Source: Boswellia sacra (Eukaryota; Streptophyta; Magnoliopsida; Sapindales; Burseraceae). From it: a stretch of 64,000 nt of DNA. The notes under the pieces were generated by a model. That model saw only the letters and a program-made list of their open reading frames with translations, was not told the origin of the DNA and did not search any database. The stretch spans positions 62,001 through 126,000 of the forward strand of contig SNVD02001095.1 of the NCBI GenBank assembly GCA_013180625.2. The letters run 5' to 3'. Positions 34,157 through 46,293 of the stretch are shown one piece after another (the stretch's first letter is position 1; every line of letters starts with the position of its first letter). The position numbers and the translations under genes are program-made.

Positions 34157-35637
34157 ATTTAAATAGTTAAACATCATAGTGTAAATAATAAAAAAGCCAC
34201 AACCAACTACTTTAAAATACGAACAATCGCAACCTCTATCTTTAATATAATCTTCACCCTTGTCTTTAGATAATTCTTCTTCTTCTTTGCCATCATCTTC
34301 TTCTTCCACTTCTCCCTGATCCTTGTCCTCGGACAAATCTTCTTCATCTTCATCTTCAAATTGCCAGTTGTAGTCTAAATTTGAGCAGATTAATGCTAAA
34401 CAATAAAATATTCCATACGATGGGAAAGAGATGGATGGCAAACCTATTTCAAATACCTGATATGAAAGAAAAAGTCAAAAAACGGACGATTGTGCGCCGG
34501 TTTCTATTATATATTTTATCTTAAGTATGCATAGCAAGACTCCTTCATAAGTGATTATAATAGTAGAAGCTAGGTAAGGGAGAATCGCCATAAAATAGAA
34601 CAAGGCAACATAATGCCATAATTTTCCGGAAGCTTTACGAGCCCTTTGCAGAAAATTTGAATTGTATAAACTAAGTTTAGTCAATTAGTCCCTAATTAAC
34701 TCAAAATGAAATAATCATCAACTATTACGAAAAAAAACTTATATACCTCAGCATCAGTAGGCTTTTCAACAATTGATACTTTTGATTTGAGCTCCTGAAA
34801 TTATATTAAAAGAACTAAATAATTAATCTAATAGGGATCTATTGGGATTGTATCATCGTTAGGGTTCTTGAAACACTTATTGAATTGTATTGAACACTTT
34901 CTGAGATCTTACTTACACAAACCTAAAAGGGTTTTGGACCTTGCATGGATACCAAAAGACACATAAATATATGGTAGTCTTAACGTGTATCCTAAGGCCA
35001 CATGTTAATCCATTGAAGATTATTTAAATTTACTTGAAATTTGTGCATTAAATTTTTGAAAGTATATGCTCTCAGGACACATATTAAGACTACCCATAAA
35101 TTTATCCAAGAATTAAAAGATTTAATTGATTAGTTTATGATAAAATTTTTAGGAAAAAATTAATATATTAACTTCAGCCTATGTTGCATTTGCCTTTCAA
35201 TGAATCCTTCCATGATTGAGCAGAGGTCTTTTGCGATGAAAATCATGAAAAGCAGAAAACTTGCAGCAAATAGATTCTTCCCAATGGGAAGATAAGTGGG
35301 CTTATTATCAAAGATGGAGAGCAAGATTTCCGCGATTGGGACGGATGTAGTCAAAGCAAGGAAAATTTTATACTGCAGAGGAGATATCAGTTAAAAAATA
35401 ATATATTTATATATAATTAAGGGAATTATATTTTTGATTTCTCTTTGGAAAAAAAATGAAAATAGTTTTAATTAGTGTAAGAATTACCCAAAAAAGTATA
35501 TTCTTCTTCTTGGAAAGAAGAAAGAGTGAACGCCTTTTTAACGTGGCTTGAGAATGCTTCAACGTCCTAGCCTGATCGTCTAATCCAGCTTGATCTTCTT
35601 CGGAATAATCTATGGAATGGAATTGCAGAGGAAACAA
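34157..35637 (-). pseudogene. Membrane-protein gene family, copy A, damaged and truncated by Copia
   Basis: Exon-like blocks on the minus strand: exon 1 35637-35488 (EEDQAGLDDQA, KKKNILFW, donor GTAATTC); exon 2 35372 to about 35175 (two hydrophobic stretches, LLSIFDNKPTYLPIGKNLF then SFLLFMIFIAKDLCSIM); a 48-base exon 34794-34747 (ELKSKVSIVEKPTDAE); a block about 34655-34510 (KLWHYVALFYFMAILPYLAS, TIIIT); and a last block 34456-34157 with a hydrophobic start and a long Glu/Asp-rich tail. Homology with copy C covers most blocks. Damage: the codon aligned with copy C's start is ATA, the exon 2 donor has lost a base, and the next acceptor is altered. The last block runs into the LTR. The protein family is not recognised: about three to four membrane spans and an acidic tail. 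Confidence 0.5.
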
Positions 35638-36091
35638 GAGAGATGATTTGAGAATGATACTTTAATTTCTTAGTTTAATGAATCAGAACACGCACTGAAC
35701 ATTAATTTATTGGTGAGCTTGGAGAGAAACTAAATTATCTGACACAAACTCTCATTTATTAATTATTAAATTAAACCAAGTAGAAATAGAAATCCTTAAA
35801 ACAACGTAACAATTTCTTCCTATTAGTTAATTTAATTTAATTCTTGTTTTGATTCCTAGTAACGACAAAATTATCGGAAAGTATGAACGTTTTTATGAAT
35901 AAGATATATTTATTGAAACATAATCATTAGATTTATTATCACTATTGGTTAATTTTACAAATTACCGGATCATTATCATTCATTATTTTTTTATTAAAAA
36001 AAAAACTACTTTGTGGTTTGATATCCCTTTGATTTTCATTAATGTGCTAGGCAAAGTATAGGAAGAAACTCTCATAATTTTTTGCGTAATC
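35638..36091. other. Upstream flank of membrane-gene copy A
   Basis: AT-rich. It contains AGTAGAAATAGAAATCCTTA, also found in near form upstream of copy C (about 62135), so the duplicated unit extends past the gene's 5' end. No gene. Confidence 0.5.
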
Positions 36092-36412
36092 ATGTCTTAT
36101 AAAAAATTCACATATCAATCTATTAAATATGATTGTGTAAATGTAACGTTTTATTATTTTGACTTGGAACAAGGTAACCATGGGCTGTTGAAGCAGAAGC
36201 TTCAGAGGTCTGTGAAGGGGCTAAAGGAGGTTGCCATTGGGATTGTCTCGGATATTACTCAAGAGATGTCTGTGAGAAGGCTTGGATTAACGGTTGTCAG
36301 GATCAAGTCTGCTTTGCCATCTTTTTTTATGATAAGAATTAAATGTTTTTGGACCAGAAGTGATTGGAAATTAGATGATCGATGGAATCATTCACAATTA
36401 AAATGGGAATAA
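36092..36412 (+). pseudogene. Second, 5'-truncated copy of the 152-aa gene
   Basis: From about codon 30 of this 106-codon frame (36179 onward) the sequence matches the C-terminal half of the 152-aa protein: LLKQKLQRSVKGL, GIVSDITQEMS, RRLGLTVVRIKSALPSF and FMIRIKCF. The polar N-terminal half is replaced by unrelated AT-rich sequence, so the start Met shown is probably fortuitous. Homology continues past the stop into the 3' flank (AAATGGGAATAATAAGTGAT). It could still yield a short protein, but I call it a truncated copy. It converges with membrane-gene copy B, as the first copy does with copy A. Confidence 0.65.
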
Positions 36413-36839
36413 TAAGTGATCATCTCATCATCATCATCCATGAATAATCTGCATGTTTCTAACTTCTTATTTCTAGTCGTTTATTACAATTTGGATTTTA
36501 TCTCAAATTAGTGTTGCTGTAGATAACTTACATATATATTTCCTCGATCCGTTAAGATTGCTTTATTTAGAAGGATATTTCATCATCTCTTTTAACGATC
36601 GTGGGTTAAATTATGGTAAATCCTTCACTTGTGAGCTTCCAAACCCATAAACTATAAATATATAAGAAATGATTGCTAGCTACTCAATAATAATGATTCG
36701 AGCATTTACCGGTAAAAATTTAAATCGGATAGCTAGAGAATTGTTTCACCTAAGCTAGGCTAGTAATTAAAAAAAAATAATAAACAACATAATCATGTCA
36801 ATTACAATGTCAAAAAAAAAAAGGGAAACTGTATCAGAA
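36413..36839. other. Convergent spacer, duplicate of 22122-22524
   Basis: Shares CTTCTTATTTCTA, AATCCTTCACTTGTGA and a CTAGCTA-GGCTAGTAA-like block with the spacer of the first module, in the same order. Confidence 0.6.
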
Positions 36840-37480
36840 AGTTTTTGCCATCCAGTTACCATCTTTGTCATCTATATAATCTTCATCCTCGTCTTTGGAC
36901 CAATCATCATCATCATCTTCTTCTATATCTTCTTTCTTTACAATGTTCATAATTTTCGAAATAGCGCAACTTCAAATAAAATGGTACATAAAAACCTCCA
37001 TATACTATCAGCACAAGTATTTATTACAGAACTTCTTCCTGAGTTATAATAATAGCAGAAGCCAGGTAAGGAAGAACTGCCAAAACAGAAGGCGACATTT
37101 TGCCTTAAATTGCCCCAAGGTTTACGGGTACACTGATGAAAAATACAAAATAAAAAATTGTAGAATTAGTTTGGTTAGTCATCTAATCATTTAACTCAAA
37201 ATCAAAAGTATTCATTATCATCAACTCTTTCGAAAAAAATACCTCGGCAGGTTTTCATCACCATAACAAGTCTTACCTCAAACACAAATTGAATTCTTGC
37301 CTCCACAGCAGATAACGCGTGCTGACAATGCTCCCATCAGTATTGTCAGGGAAATTACTTCAAATAGACCCCAAAGTATATCGAATGCATCATAGTTCAT
37401 AAGTAGCCATAAATTAGTGTAGACTTCATCAATCTGTCGGAGGAAAAGCACAGATGGAAGAAGTCCCCAAAGAACATTTG
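36840..37480 (-). pseudogene. Membrane-protein gene family, copy B, remnant
   Basis: Minus-strand remnants equivalent to the last exon of copy C at about 36840-37110 (a decayed LPYLASAIII-T-EEV region, then EEDDDDWSKDEDEDYIDDKD, the acidic tail with the KDEDxDYI-DKDG pattern also in copies A and C). At about 37240-37260, a GAAAACCTGCCGAG-GTATTT piece matches the small exon and donor of copy A. Upstream to 37480 an open hydrophobic stretch (VYTNLWLLMNYDAFDILWG) may be the exon 2 equivalent. Many stops are present. No start exon was found. Confidence 0.45.
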
Positions 37481-37499
37481 AGCAAGATGTTTATGACTA

Positions 37500-40400
37500 A
37501 TGTAGACTAAGGATGTCAAATGGATGATATAATTAAGTTAATGATTTGAAATTATTGTTAATATAGATATAAAATTATGTTTTATATCTATAGTGATACT
37601 ATAGGGATTGTTTCGTATTATATTTATTCAGTACATTTTTATTTTTCATTATATTTTATTTAATACTATGATGCATTTGACATAACGTAGACTCCCAAGT
37701 GGACACTACCACATAGAATATCACTTGTCCAAGGTCTTGATCTAAACAAAAATGAATCCCCAAACCAACGAACTAGTCTATCTCTCAACCAACTAGGTAA
37801 GCGATCTGCCACCCAATAACCTACTTTGTGATCCGAATGTACTTGTTTTGCCCATTCTATTATTTTTGTTATAGTATATGGTGGCTTAAACGTTAAAAAA
37901 GTGACAAAAGTAATTATGGAAGCTCAACCAATTTCGGGTGGGATTATGGATGGGTTGGAGAAGAAGTTGGGGCGATTGAAGTTACCGAACACATATAGGT
38001 TGTATAGAAAACATGTCTACCAAAAGCTTTCTCCCTACAAGGAAAACCTATTATACAGCAAAGTGGAATAAATGTAGTCAAGTTAGAAGCAAAATGTGAA
38101 ACATAGTGGAGAACAAAGCTGATACTGTAGAACTTAAAAATTAAGTCCATAAAATGTAAGTTTCATTATCATCGTTTAATGCATCAAGCCAAGGAGAAAG
38201 CAAATCTTGCACATATTTAAATAGTATGCATTAGGAGTCCACTCAACCCTTATTGTTAGAACTTTTATAGTCAAATAAAAAAAAATTACATTAAATAAGC
38301 ATATCAAGACTCATGCCTTTGGCCGACTATGGGAGATCAGTAGGAGCATACCTACAGGTAAGTATAAAAATACTAATATGGATATATTTAATGCTTGCTT
38401 TGAGGAATGAAATAAAAGATACCTACAGAGGTAGTCTCTAAGATAAAGAGTAGTTCCAATGACCAAAATTCCCACCCACACCAAAATGAAAATCACGAAG
38501 TAGATTGCGAGATTAAAAAAATAACATGTAGCTTTCTTGAAAAGAGAGTACTCTCAAATTTTATTTAATGATAAAAAGTTGAATGACAGTCCTTGTGTTC
38601 AACTCCCTTCATATAGAACAAAATAAAAAGATTCAAATACCTCTAAAAGCATTAAATATTATTTCCTAGCACCCAATGATATTATAATAATAAAATAGCT
38701 CACAAATAAAGTAGCACAAATATAACCCAAATGTAGCGCAAAAATAGTACAAAAATAAATAAGCAAAAAGTAAGACTAAACAAGTTTAACCTGTGAAAAC
38801 CATGCTACATCAGAAAAGCTTAAAATCTTTAATCTCAATTGATGTTCTTGTTGGCATGATGCAATCACCAGCCATTATTCCCTTTAAGGTTTTAGAATTT
38901 CCTAGTGTAAGGGAAGAGTGAATGTAACTTGTGCAACTCAATCCAAACGTAATGCTAGACCAAGCAAGCAGAGGTGTTATCTCACCAAGCACAATTATTT
39001 TTTCCACAAGAAACAGATATAGGAGACTAGTTTGACAAAAACAAAATTCTTACAAGAAAAATTATTAAAATATTGATTATAATAAGGCATGCGCTCAAGG
39101 AAAAAAAGAGATATCTGAAAGTATTACCCTGCCACACTCATATTTGTTGTGAAATAGAGTAGAAATGAATGTGAAAACCAATGAAGTGATGCAATATAAC
39201 TGAAAAATATTAGTCATATTCTTGTTACAAATAGAAATCATTTTGTTAGACATCCAAGGAAGAAGGAAGCAAATCTTGCCAATATAAAAACCGTCTATAT
39301 TTGGGAGTAGCTACAATCAGAAATTAAGTTTGTTTGTATTAGGCATTGTAAAGAAAAAACACTCATCCTCCGATTGATAGAACTTATAAGGACTAGATTG
39401 AAGTTGAAAAAATGCAGCAAAATAACTAAATAAGCACCAGTTTTTCTAATAAGCACTAGTTTTTCTAATTGTATAATAGATTGATTGCATTATAAAGTGC
39501 AGTAAGGATGAATATTGAGGATGCTAACAAGCATATGTGTTCTCCTCGGTTTGCATTTCCCTTATGCAGAACTTGGCACATGATTATGAACATGCCTATA
39601 TAAGAATATTAAGAGAAATAAGTGCGAGTTATACCTACTAAAACAATCCCAAAGAGAACATCTAGTTGCTATAACAAGCATGCTTGATTTCACTACTCAT
39701 GGCCTTCCTCCATTGTAGTTTTTTTCTTTACATTTAGGAATATTTTCTAACCATAAGATAGAATAGGAAAAGTGGACTCTTTTTGCAACATCTTCGGTGA
39801 TATCAACCTTGTTACGACTTAAACACCCTAATTCATTTTAATCCAAGAGCAATTATAAGAATGCAAAGAAATTAAAGCACAAAACACACAAAATTTATAC
39901 AAGTTCGCCTTAATGTGAGACTACATCAGTCGCTGTAGAAATTCACTATGACAGTAAAAAAGTTTTACAAGGTCATCAATCACACTCACGATCTCTCTGT
40001 GTTTACAAAATCTCTCACAACACACCAATACACTTTGACAGCTCTTTAAAACATAATGATATCGAGGATAATCAAAGTTACAAATAAGCCCTCACGCACT
40101 AGTGTCGCAGATCAGATTGTGTAGCACCATGGCTCTATGACCACAACAACTAGCGTTGCAGCAACAGAGTAGCGTTGTGGCCTTATACTCTCTGTCTCAC
40201 GTTGGGTGTTCCTAGCACTGCAGCGCTTAAAGACAAAGGCTAGGGCACATGATGCTTCAGCATAGGGCATTAAGGATGAGGAATTGATTAGGCTCCACAA
40301 CGTAACACACCTCATCCAGAACAAAGGGTCTTATTCCTTTCACTTGGGTTTTGGTAGAGGTAGACCAAGAAAGTGATGTGATAGGGTCTAGTTAAAAGTA

Positions 40401-41938
40401 ACCACTTTGACTTTTAGCTCATATCTAGTGTTTTCTTCCTATTTGGTATATGATCTATGATTCACGAAAACACAAAATAATCAAAACCTTTGCCAAGCCA
40501 AAGCATAGATGGGAAAGCTAATTTGAAATCAATAAAGGAAGTTGAATGATTAGACATTTAATTAAAAATTCCACTAGTACCTCAGGGAGGGCAGAATGGA
40601 AAGTCAAAGTACGAGATATGCTTACAACCGCAAGAAAAAAAGTTTCATTCAAATGAAAAGATAATTCTTACTAAGAAGAGAAAATCTGCGCCATTCAATT
40701 TCAATCAGTTAAAATCTCAGTTTTCTAGCAACAATTGGATACAAAAGCACAAGATTAATCACAATTTCTTTCCTTGTTTCTTAAGAATTAACCAAACACA
40801 ATCCGAAGAAGTCAAAATCTAAATGTTACCTGACATCAAAAATGGATTTCATGCAAAGGTTGAAAATATTAATTAATCAATGAAAGTATGCATTAGGTTT
40901 TCCAATTATATTTTCCATTTTCTTTTTCCTTTATTTTCTCATGAACCAAACTTATAATTTCGATAAAATAGTTAACGTTTTTTTATTATTTTCTTTAGCT
41001 GTAGTTTTTCATTTTCTTTCGATTTCCTGCTTTCTTTTCATTAACCAAACAGAAACATCGAATGTTCTTCTAAGACAAATATCGATCATCAATTTTCTTT
41101 TTCTTTTTCTTTTTCTTTTCTTTTCCTATGTTTTCTTGGTAACTAAACACAACATTTAGTAAGTAAAAGAAAATTTAAGTTAGCTTACTATCAGTTCAAG
41201 TGCAAGTAGACTTTGTTTGCAAGCACAAGAATGAACTCCCTTTCTTTGAACTTAGTGGTGTTCTCTAACAATTCTTTTCACACAACGAAGTCGGGATCCT
41301 TTAAATTGGGTTTGAAACACCTTTTGATCAACTTAGTGATTTACTCAAATCAATATATTTCATCAATTCTTTCCATTCTTTGTATCTATTCGCGAAAAAT
41401 AGGAGAGGAGACGTAATGGTGATCAGAATGAGCCTCGTCGTTACGGGAATTAGGCAAGGAAGAGTCATGGTATCTGAGTGAATGCAACAAAGAGGAAAAT
41501 AGATTCCGTTATAAGCTTTATTTGAATGTTTGCTTTATTCTTCTTTCTTTAATTATTATTTTTTCTTTTATTTTATATATTGTGCCTTTTTAACGTCCGT
41601 TAACGAAAATGTTAACGGCTCACTCCCTTCTTTACAATACTGCTGTACAATAACTAGAGATGTGAAATGGGTTACATTATTAAATTAGTATGTTTTTTAA
41701 TAAATTAAAAATAATGTTAAATAAAAGTACATCGAATAAATATCATACGTAATGATCCTTAGCACCATAAATATAAAACATAATTTTATATTTATTTTAA
41801 CAATAATTTTATATTATTAATTTAATTACATGACTCTTTTGACATCCCTAACAATAACACGCTTTCAATGAAAAAGACCGCCAATGAGTAATGTGCGCCA
41901 ATGAGTAATGTGCCGCTTGTTGCAGGCGAAAGTCAAAT
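37500..41938. other. Intergenic DNA with unassigned exon-like and LTR-like segments
   Basis: No gene that I can name. At 37944-39210 the minus strand has several hydrophobic exon-like frames (separate entry). At about 39810-40370 the text resembles a Copia LTR on the minus strand (a TACAAGTTCGCCTTAATGTG block like the LTR CGGCC-TTAAG-CTACGTC block, then GCAGCGTTGTGG-type hairpin motifs), but I could not fix borders or a target duplication. The last 1.2 kb are AT-rich without features. A 17-bp direct repeat GCGCCAATGAGTAATGT-like doublet occurs at about 41880-41910. Confidence 0.4.
37944..39210 (-). other. Hydrophobic exon-like segments, possible decayed membrane-protein gene
   Basis: Four minus-strand stretches in order: about 39210-39131 (YCITSLVFTFISTLFHNKYE, then a GTAATA donor), 39007-38810 (KIIVLGEITPLLAWSSITFG, later LTLGNSKTLKGIMAGDCIM), about 38500-38400 (FILVWVGILVIGTTLYLRDY) and 38150-37944 (FKFYSISFVLHYVSHFASNL). 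Composition is protein-like and donor or acceptor-like sites lie nearby. The position, between modules two and three, suggests kinship with the local membrane-gene family, but I see no clear sequence match. Function unknown. Confidence 0.25.
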
Positions 41939-41969
41939 CTCTTTTTTGATGCGTCACTAGTAGAAAAAG

Positions 41970-42235
41970 GACCTACGGCAACGTGCATTACACGTTGCGA
42001 AAACCCTTTCGCAACGTGCAGACGTGTGTTGTTGTTCTACGTGTTGCTAAAAGTTCCTAACCTACAGCGACGTACAATGCACGTTGCGAAAGGTCTCTTT
42101 GCCTGTTGCAATAAATGATTTCGCAACGTGCATTGCACGTTGCTAAAAGTCATGCATTTTTTAATTTTTACCAACGCGCAATGCACGTTGCTATATGTGA
42201 AAAGGCAACGTGCAATGCACGTTGCCGAAAATCTT
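41970..42235. repeat. Left subterminal palindrome array of the second CACTA
   Basis: At least seven copies of CAACGTGC/GCACGTTG half-sites, mostly paired as palindromes (GCAACGTGCATTGCACGTTGC), over 265 bp. The same units make up the right end at 46036-46260. Confidence 0.85.
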
Positions 42236-44742
42236 AACCCATTTACTAATTTTTTAGAAATATTTATATTTATATTTTTTAATTTGTAGTACCTATAGCA
42301 TTTATAATTTTCCAGTTACTATACAAATAAACTCACAAAAATTTAATATTACATATAACATCAAAATACTCATTCATATTAACAAAAATATTATTACAGA
42401 ATTTTCAAAATACAAGTACTTGTTTACAAAGAATAATCCTAAATAATTTAAAATAACTAAATAAAAAACATTATACAATTAGATTCGAGGGATCATATAT
42501 TTTGGAGCCAATACACTTGAAACAACTTTTCCATAATCTTCCAATCATTTCATCTTCTACTCTCATCTTTTTTAGGTAATTTCATAGATATTTTCTCAAG
42601 CAAAAACCAACAAATCCTGCATAAAGTACAGTATAATATTACAAGTCAAACTGCACACATTAAAAGACTGTCTAAGTGTCATTTTGCATATGCTTTATCC
42701 AAAAAGAGTCTAAGATATATAGTGATGAAGTACATCTTAACTAGCATGTATCAAATTACACAAATTACATATATGAAAAGTTTACCATACAACTCTCACG
42801 CTCTAGGTACAACATATATCAAAGACCTCACATACATCATAGATCTTTTGGATGCTTGGTTTATAAAATCCAAAGTCAAAATTAATATGTAAGTCCTAGC
42901 CATTCAGAAGTAGATCAACAAAATATTATTCCTTCTTTTATTCCCATCCTGCGCTTCTTGTATATTTTTATGACCTGTATCATTTATTCAAAACAGAAAA
43001 AAAAAAGGAACAATGATAGACCATTTTCAAAAAAATTGTTATAAAAGCATAATACAAAACAACCACCCATATAGCAACATTCAAAGGATAAAATTAATCA
43101 GGAAAAGCCTTGCTCAAAAATAAAAATTAACCATCAAAGGAAATTATCATATTTAACAAGAAATTGCAATGGAAAAGTTTTCTTTGACATTAAGAGAGCA
43201 ATATCTATTCAAAACGATGAAAAATGCAAACTACAAATTGTAGTTCAAAGCAAGAAAAGAGATCATGAAAGTTGAATAAACACTAGTACTGTCTCTAGCA
43301 ACACAGATTTTTAACTGCAAACATATCACTTACCTAAACTTTGAAACTTTAATGACAAAGGCAACAAACAAATGAGATAAGCACATTGCATCCAGTCAAG
43401 CCCCATTAACAATACCAAATCGTAATAATGACATACAAGTCAAAAAAAGAGTTCACATAGACATCCACATGAATTCTAGCAAACCATTAAAAAAAAAAAC
43501 AGAGAGAGAGATCTTTGACAAACGCATATAATTCCCACTTATAGTAAAAATTTAGCATTGTTCAAGTCCCACATATATTGAATACTCAAGTGTAATAAGA
43601 AGATTTAAGTGTTGTACCTGGTGGTCCGCTCCACCAATACCAATTGTAACAATTTTGCTTTTTTTTTTTTTTTAAATAGCTAAAAAAATTAAGGTTTCCT
43701 ATACTCATGAGTCACGAGAAAGTTGTTTAATGGCATGCATGTTTTGAAAATCTGCAATTTAATTAGCATTATATATATATATACACCATTCCCTTGGGAA
43801 TCTCTCACTACTTCGTATTTCAAACTCCTACCTACATCAGCATCTTGGCTTTCCAAAACCAAATCAAGCCTATCAATTTGGACAATAATGGACTCACAAT
43901 ACTTACAAAGGGAAGCTACTCAAACAAATAAATAAATTAGATAACAAATCAACTAAATTTGACTTACAAATAATAGAAACAATTACTAGCTGCAAAATAA
44001 AATTTGCAACTGAACACATAGATAAAGGACAATCAACGCCACATTGCTATTGTTGTAGCCAAACAAGAACTCGAATTCTAAGAGTAAAATTATCTCTTCC
44101 ACACAACAAAAATTATCAGTTCTTCAATTTAGTGATTTCAGTAATTTATGACCTTGACATTTATTCAATTTTTCGTTTCTTTAGTTTTCTCAATAACCAA
44201 ACAAATAACCAAAGAGAACAATTAATTATCAATTACAATTCAAATTCTCGAAAAAAACAAAATTTAAATTAGAAACACAAACAATTACCTCCAGTTTTTC
44301 GACTTTGGCGATGGTAATATTGAAAGCCAGAGGCAATAACTTTTGAAACTAAACCAATTAATTAATTAAGAAGAAATATTGTACTAATTAATTAAATCAA
44401 ACAATTACCTCCACTTTTGCAACTTTGGCAGTGATTAATTAATTAATCACATTCAAACCAAGGGCCCCATTTCATGGCACCGAAACAATGCCTTTCCATT
44501 TCAAAATCGAAGCAAGTCTTGCCCACCATTGTCAGAACAATCCAACTACCACCACTTGCTCATTCAAATCGCAGCCAATTAAAGACCATTGTCAAGTATA
44601 AAGAACGCTATCAAGAAGGAGAGAAATATTTGAGAGTTGGGCATGAGGCGAGGGTTTGACAAGAAGGGAAGAAGGAAGTAATGAGGAAAGGAGAAGACAT
44701 AGATTGAGAGATCTATAATTAGGTTTCAAAATGACAGAGCAA

Positions 44743-44949
44743 CTAGCTAAGAGATTTAATTTGGAGGAGGAACACCGATGTCGCGATGGTGGAGGAGCGG
44801 AGTCGTGGAGTGGTGGAGAAGTGCCTGGAGCCGCTGAAGGAGACGCAAATTCGGGTTGAATTTAGGTTTAGCCGCTTAGGGTCACTTAGATTAAATTGAC
44901 CACGTTTAAATCCACCAAAATGACGTCGTTCCACTTCTCTTTTGAACAT
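44743..44949 (-). other. Unrecognised open segment with CG-containing palindromes upstream
   Basis: A 68-codon minus-strand frame starting MFKREVERRHFGGFKRGQF, less AT-rich than its surroundings. Going upstream from its ATG, the minus strand meets CGACGTCGTTTT-type palindromes (AAAATGACGTCGTTCC at 44920, AAAACGACGTCGTTTT at 45428, a decayed one at 45472), which contain an ACGT core of the kind bound by bZIP factors. It may be a captured promoter and first exon inside the CACTA. No known domain. Confidence 0.25.
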
Positions 44950-46035
44950 ATTAACTAATTTAATTTTTTATTAGTTATAATTTGTACAATTAGATTTTAA
45001 ATTTTAATATATCTATATTCAATCGTAAAATGATATTATTTAATTTTTTTACTAGTTATAATTTGTTAGCAAAAGATTTTAATTATAATATATCCACATT
45101 TAACCGTAAAGTTACATTATTAAAATAAAATATTTATCCTACTATTTTAATTTCTTAATATTTATTTAAATAAATAAATGAAATTATTATAGTTTTGTAT
45201 AAATTTTAAAATTCACATACTTGTCGTTATTTTAGAAAGTATGATAAATATATGATTGAATAAAGATAAATAATGACAAATAAGATAAGTAGGTAGGTTT
45301 GACTTTCATATCAATTTTATATAGGTTAGAAAAATTTTCAGGATATCCTAATATATCCAAGTGTGTCACAATCGCCCCTAATAATATCATTTAAGTCTTA
45401 ATATTTTTTTAGCCCTATTTTTATCCAAAACGACGTCGTTTTGACTCTTTCTTTATTAAAAAAACTTATCAAAACGACGCAGTTTTAGTAATTTTTGTAT
45501 TATAAATAGTTGTCCATTTTTATTGATAAAAAAATTTAGGATAAGTTTGGCCTTTTCTTCCTTGTACTAGTTATATTATTTCAAAATAAAATTTAATTTG
45601 ATATTTTACTTTCTTAATTTTACAAAAAAAATATATGATGTGATTTGATTTCATTGTAAAATAATTTAATATATTTTTACAATTTCTACATTAACAAATT
45701 TATATTTAAAAATTCATTATTTTATATAGAAAATAATATTTTCTTTTTATTTAAATATTGTTAAAAAATTTTAAATTTTATATTTAAACATAAAATTATA
45801 TTATTTAGTTAATATTCTTATATTTTTAATTTTATTTAATTTCAAAATATGAAATTACTCAATTAGTGTAATTTTCCATAACATTTAAAATAATTTTCCA
45901 TTACATTTAAAATTCAAAGTAATTTTAATTATCTTTTAATAATTTAAGAAGACTTTTTTTAGTTACTAATATAAAAATTATATTTTCTTGATTTCAATAT
46001 TTAATTAAAAAAAATAAATTCATAATAGCAAAACT

Positions 46036-46260
46036 TTTCACAACGTGCGCCAAATTCAGCACTTTTCGCAACGTACAGCATATGCACGTTGCTAAATTCA
46101 ATACTTTTCGCAACGTACAGAAAATGCACGTTGCGATAGAGTCTTTCAGCAACGTGCATATATTGCATGTTGCTGAAAATCATTTTTCGCAACATGCATG
46201 GAGCGCACGTTGCCAAAAAAGGGCTTTCGCAACGTGCATCCAATGCACGTTGCGAAAGCC
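46036..46260. repeat. Right subterminal palindrome array of the second CACTA
   Basis: Six or more inverted pairs of TTCGCAACGTGC and GCACGTTGCGA half-sites. Some copies have drifted to CAACATGC. Likely transposase-binding repeats by analogy with other CACTA elements. Confidence 0.85.
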
Positions 46261-46293
46261 ATGTTGCTGTATCCTATTTTTCTACTAGTGCGT

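Larger units (their letters stand above)
41955..46290. mobile_element. Second CACTA transposon, no transposase seen
   Basis: Both ends read inward begin CACTAGTAGAAAAA. The 3-bp duplication CGT flanks it (41952-41954 and 46291-46293). The uninterrupted target, GATGCGTGTAGC, survives at 46536-46547 in a tandem duplicate, which confirms the borders to the base. Subterminal regions consist of palindromic GCAACGTGCATTGCACGTTGC units. The 3.8-kb interior has only short frames, no transposase. A minus-strand frame at 44743-44949 with ACGT-type palindromes upstream may be captured DNA. The rest is AT-rich with runs of A or T. Confidence 0.9.

Noticed and set aside
33897..34441. Frames spanning the Copia LTR and the neighbouring gene tail, including the 137-codon minus frame
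   Set aside because: The part before 34151 is LTR. Only the acidic tail upstream belongs to the membrane-gene copy, so the joined frame is a chance fusion.
39810..40370. Another solo LTR
   Set aside because: The wording is LTR-like, but no TG...CA borders with a matching 5-bp duplication could be found.
42000..46260. Regular repeats that could suggest a CRISPR-like array
   Set aside because: The units are palindromic, unevenly spaced and confined to CACTA ends, and the genome is a plant's.
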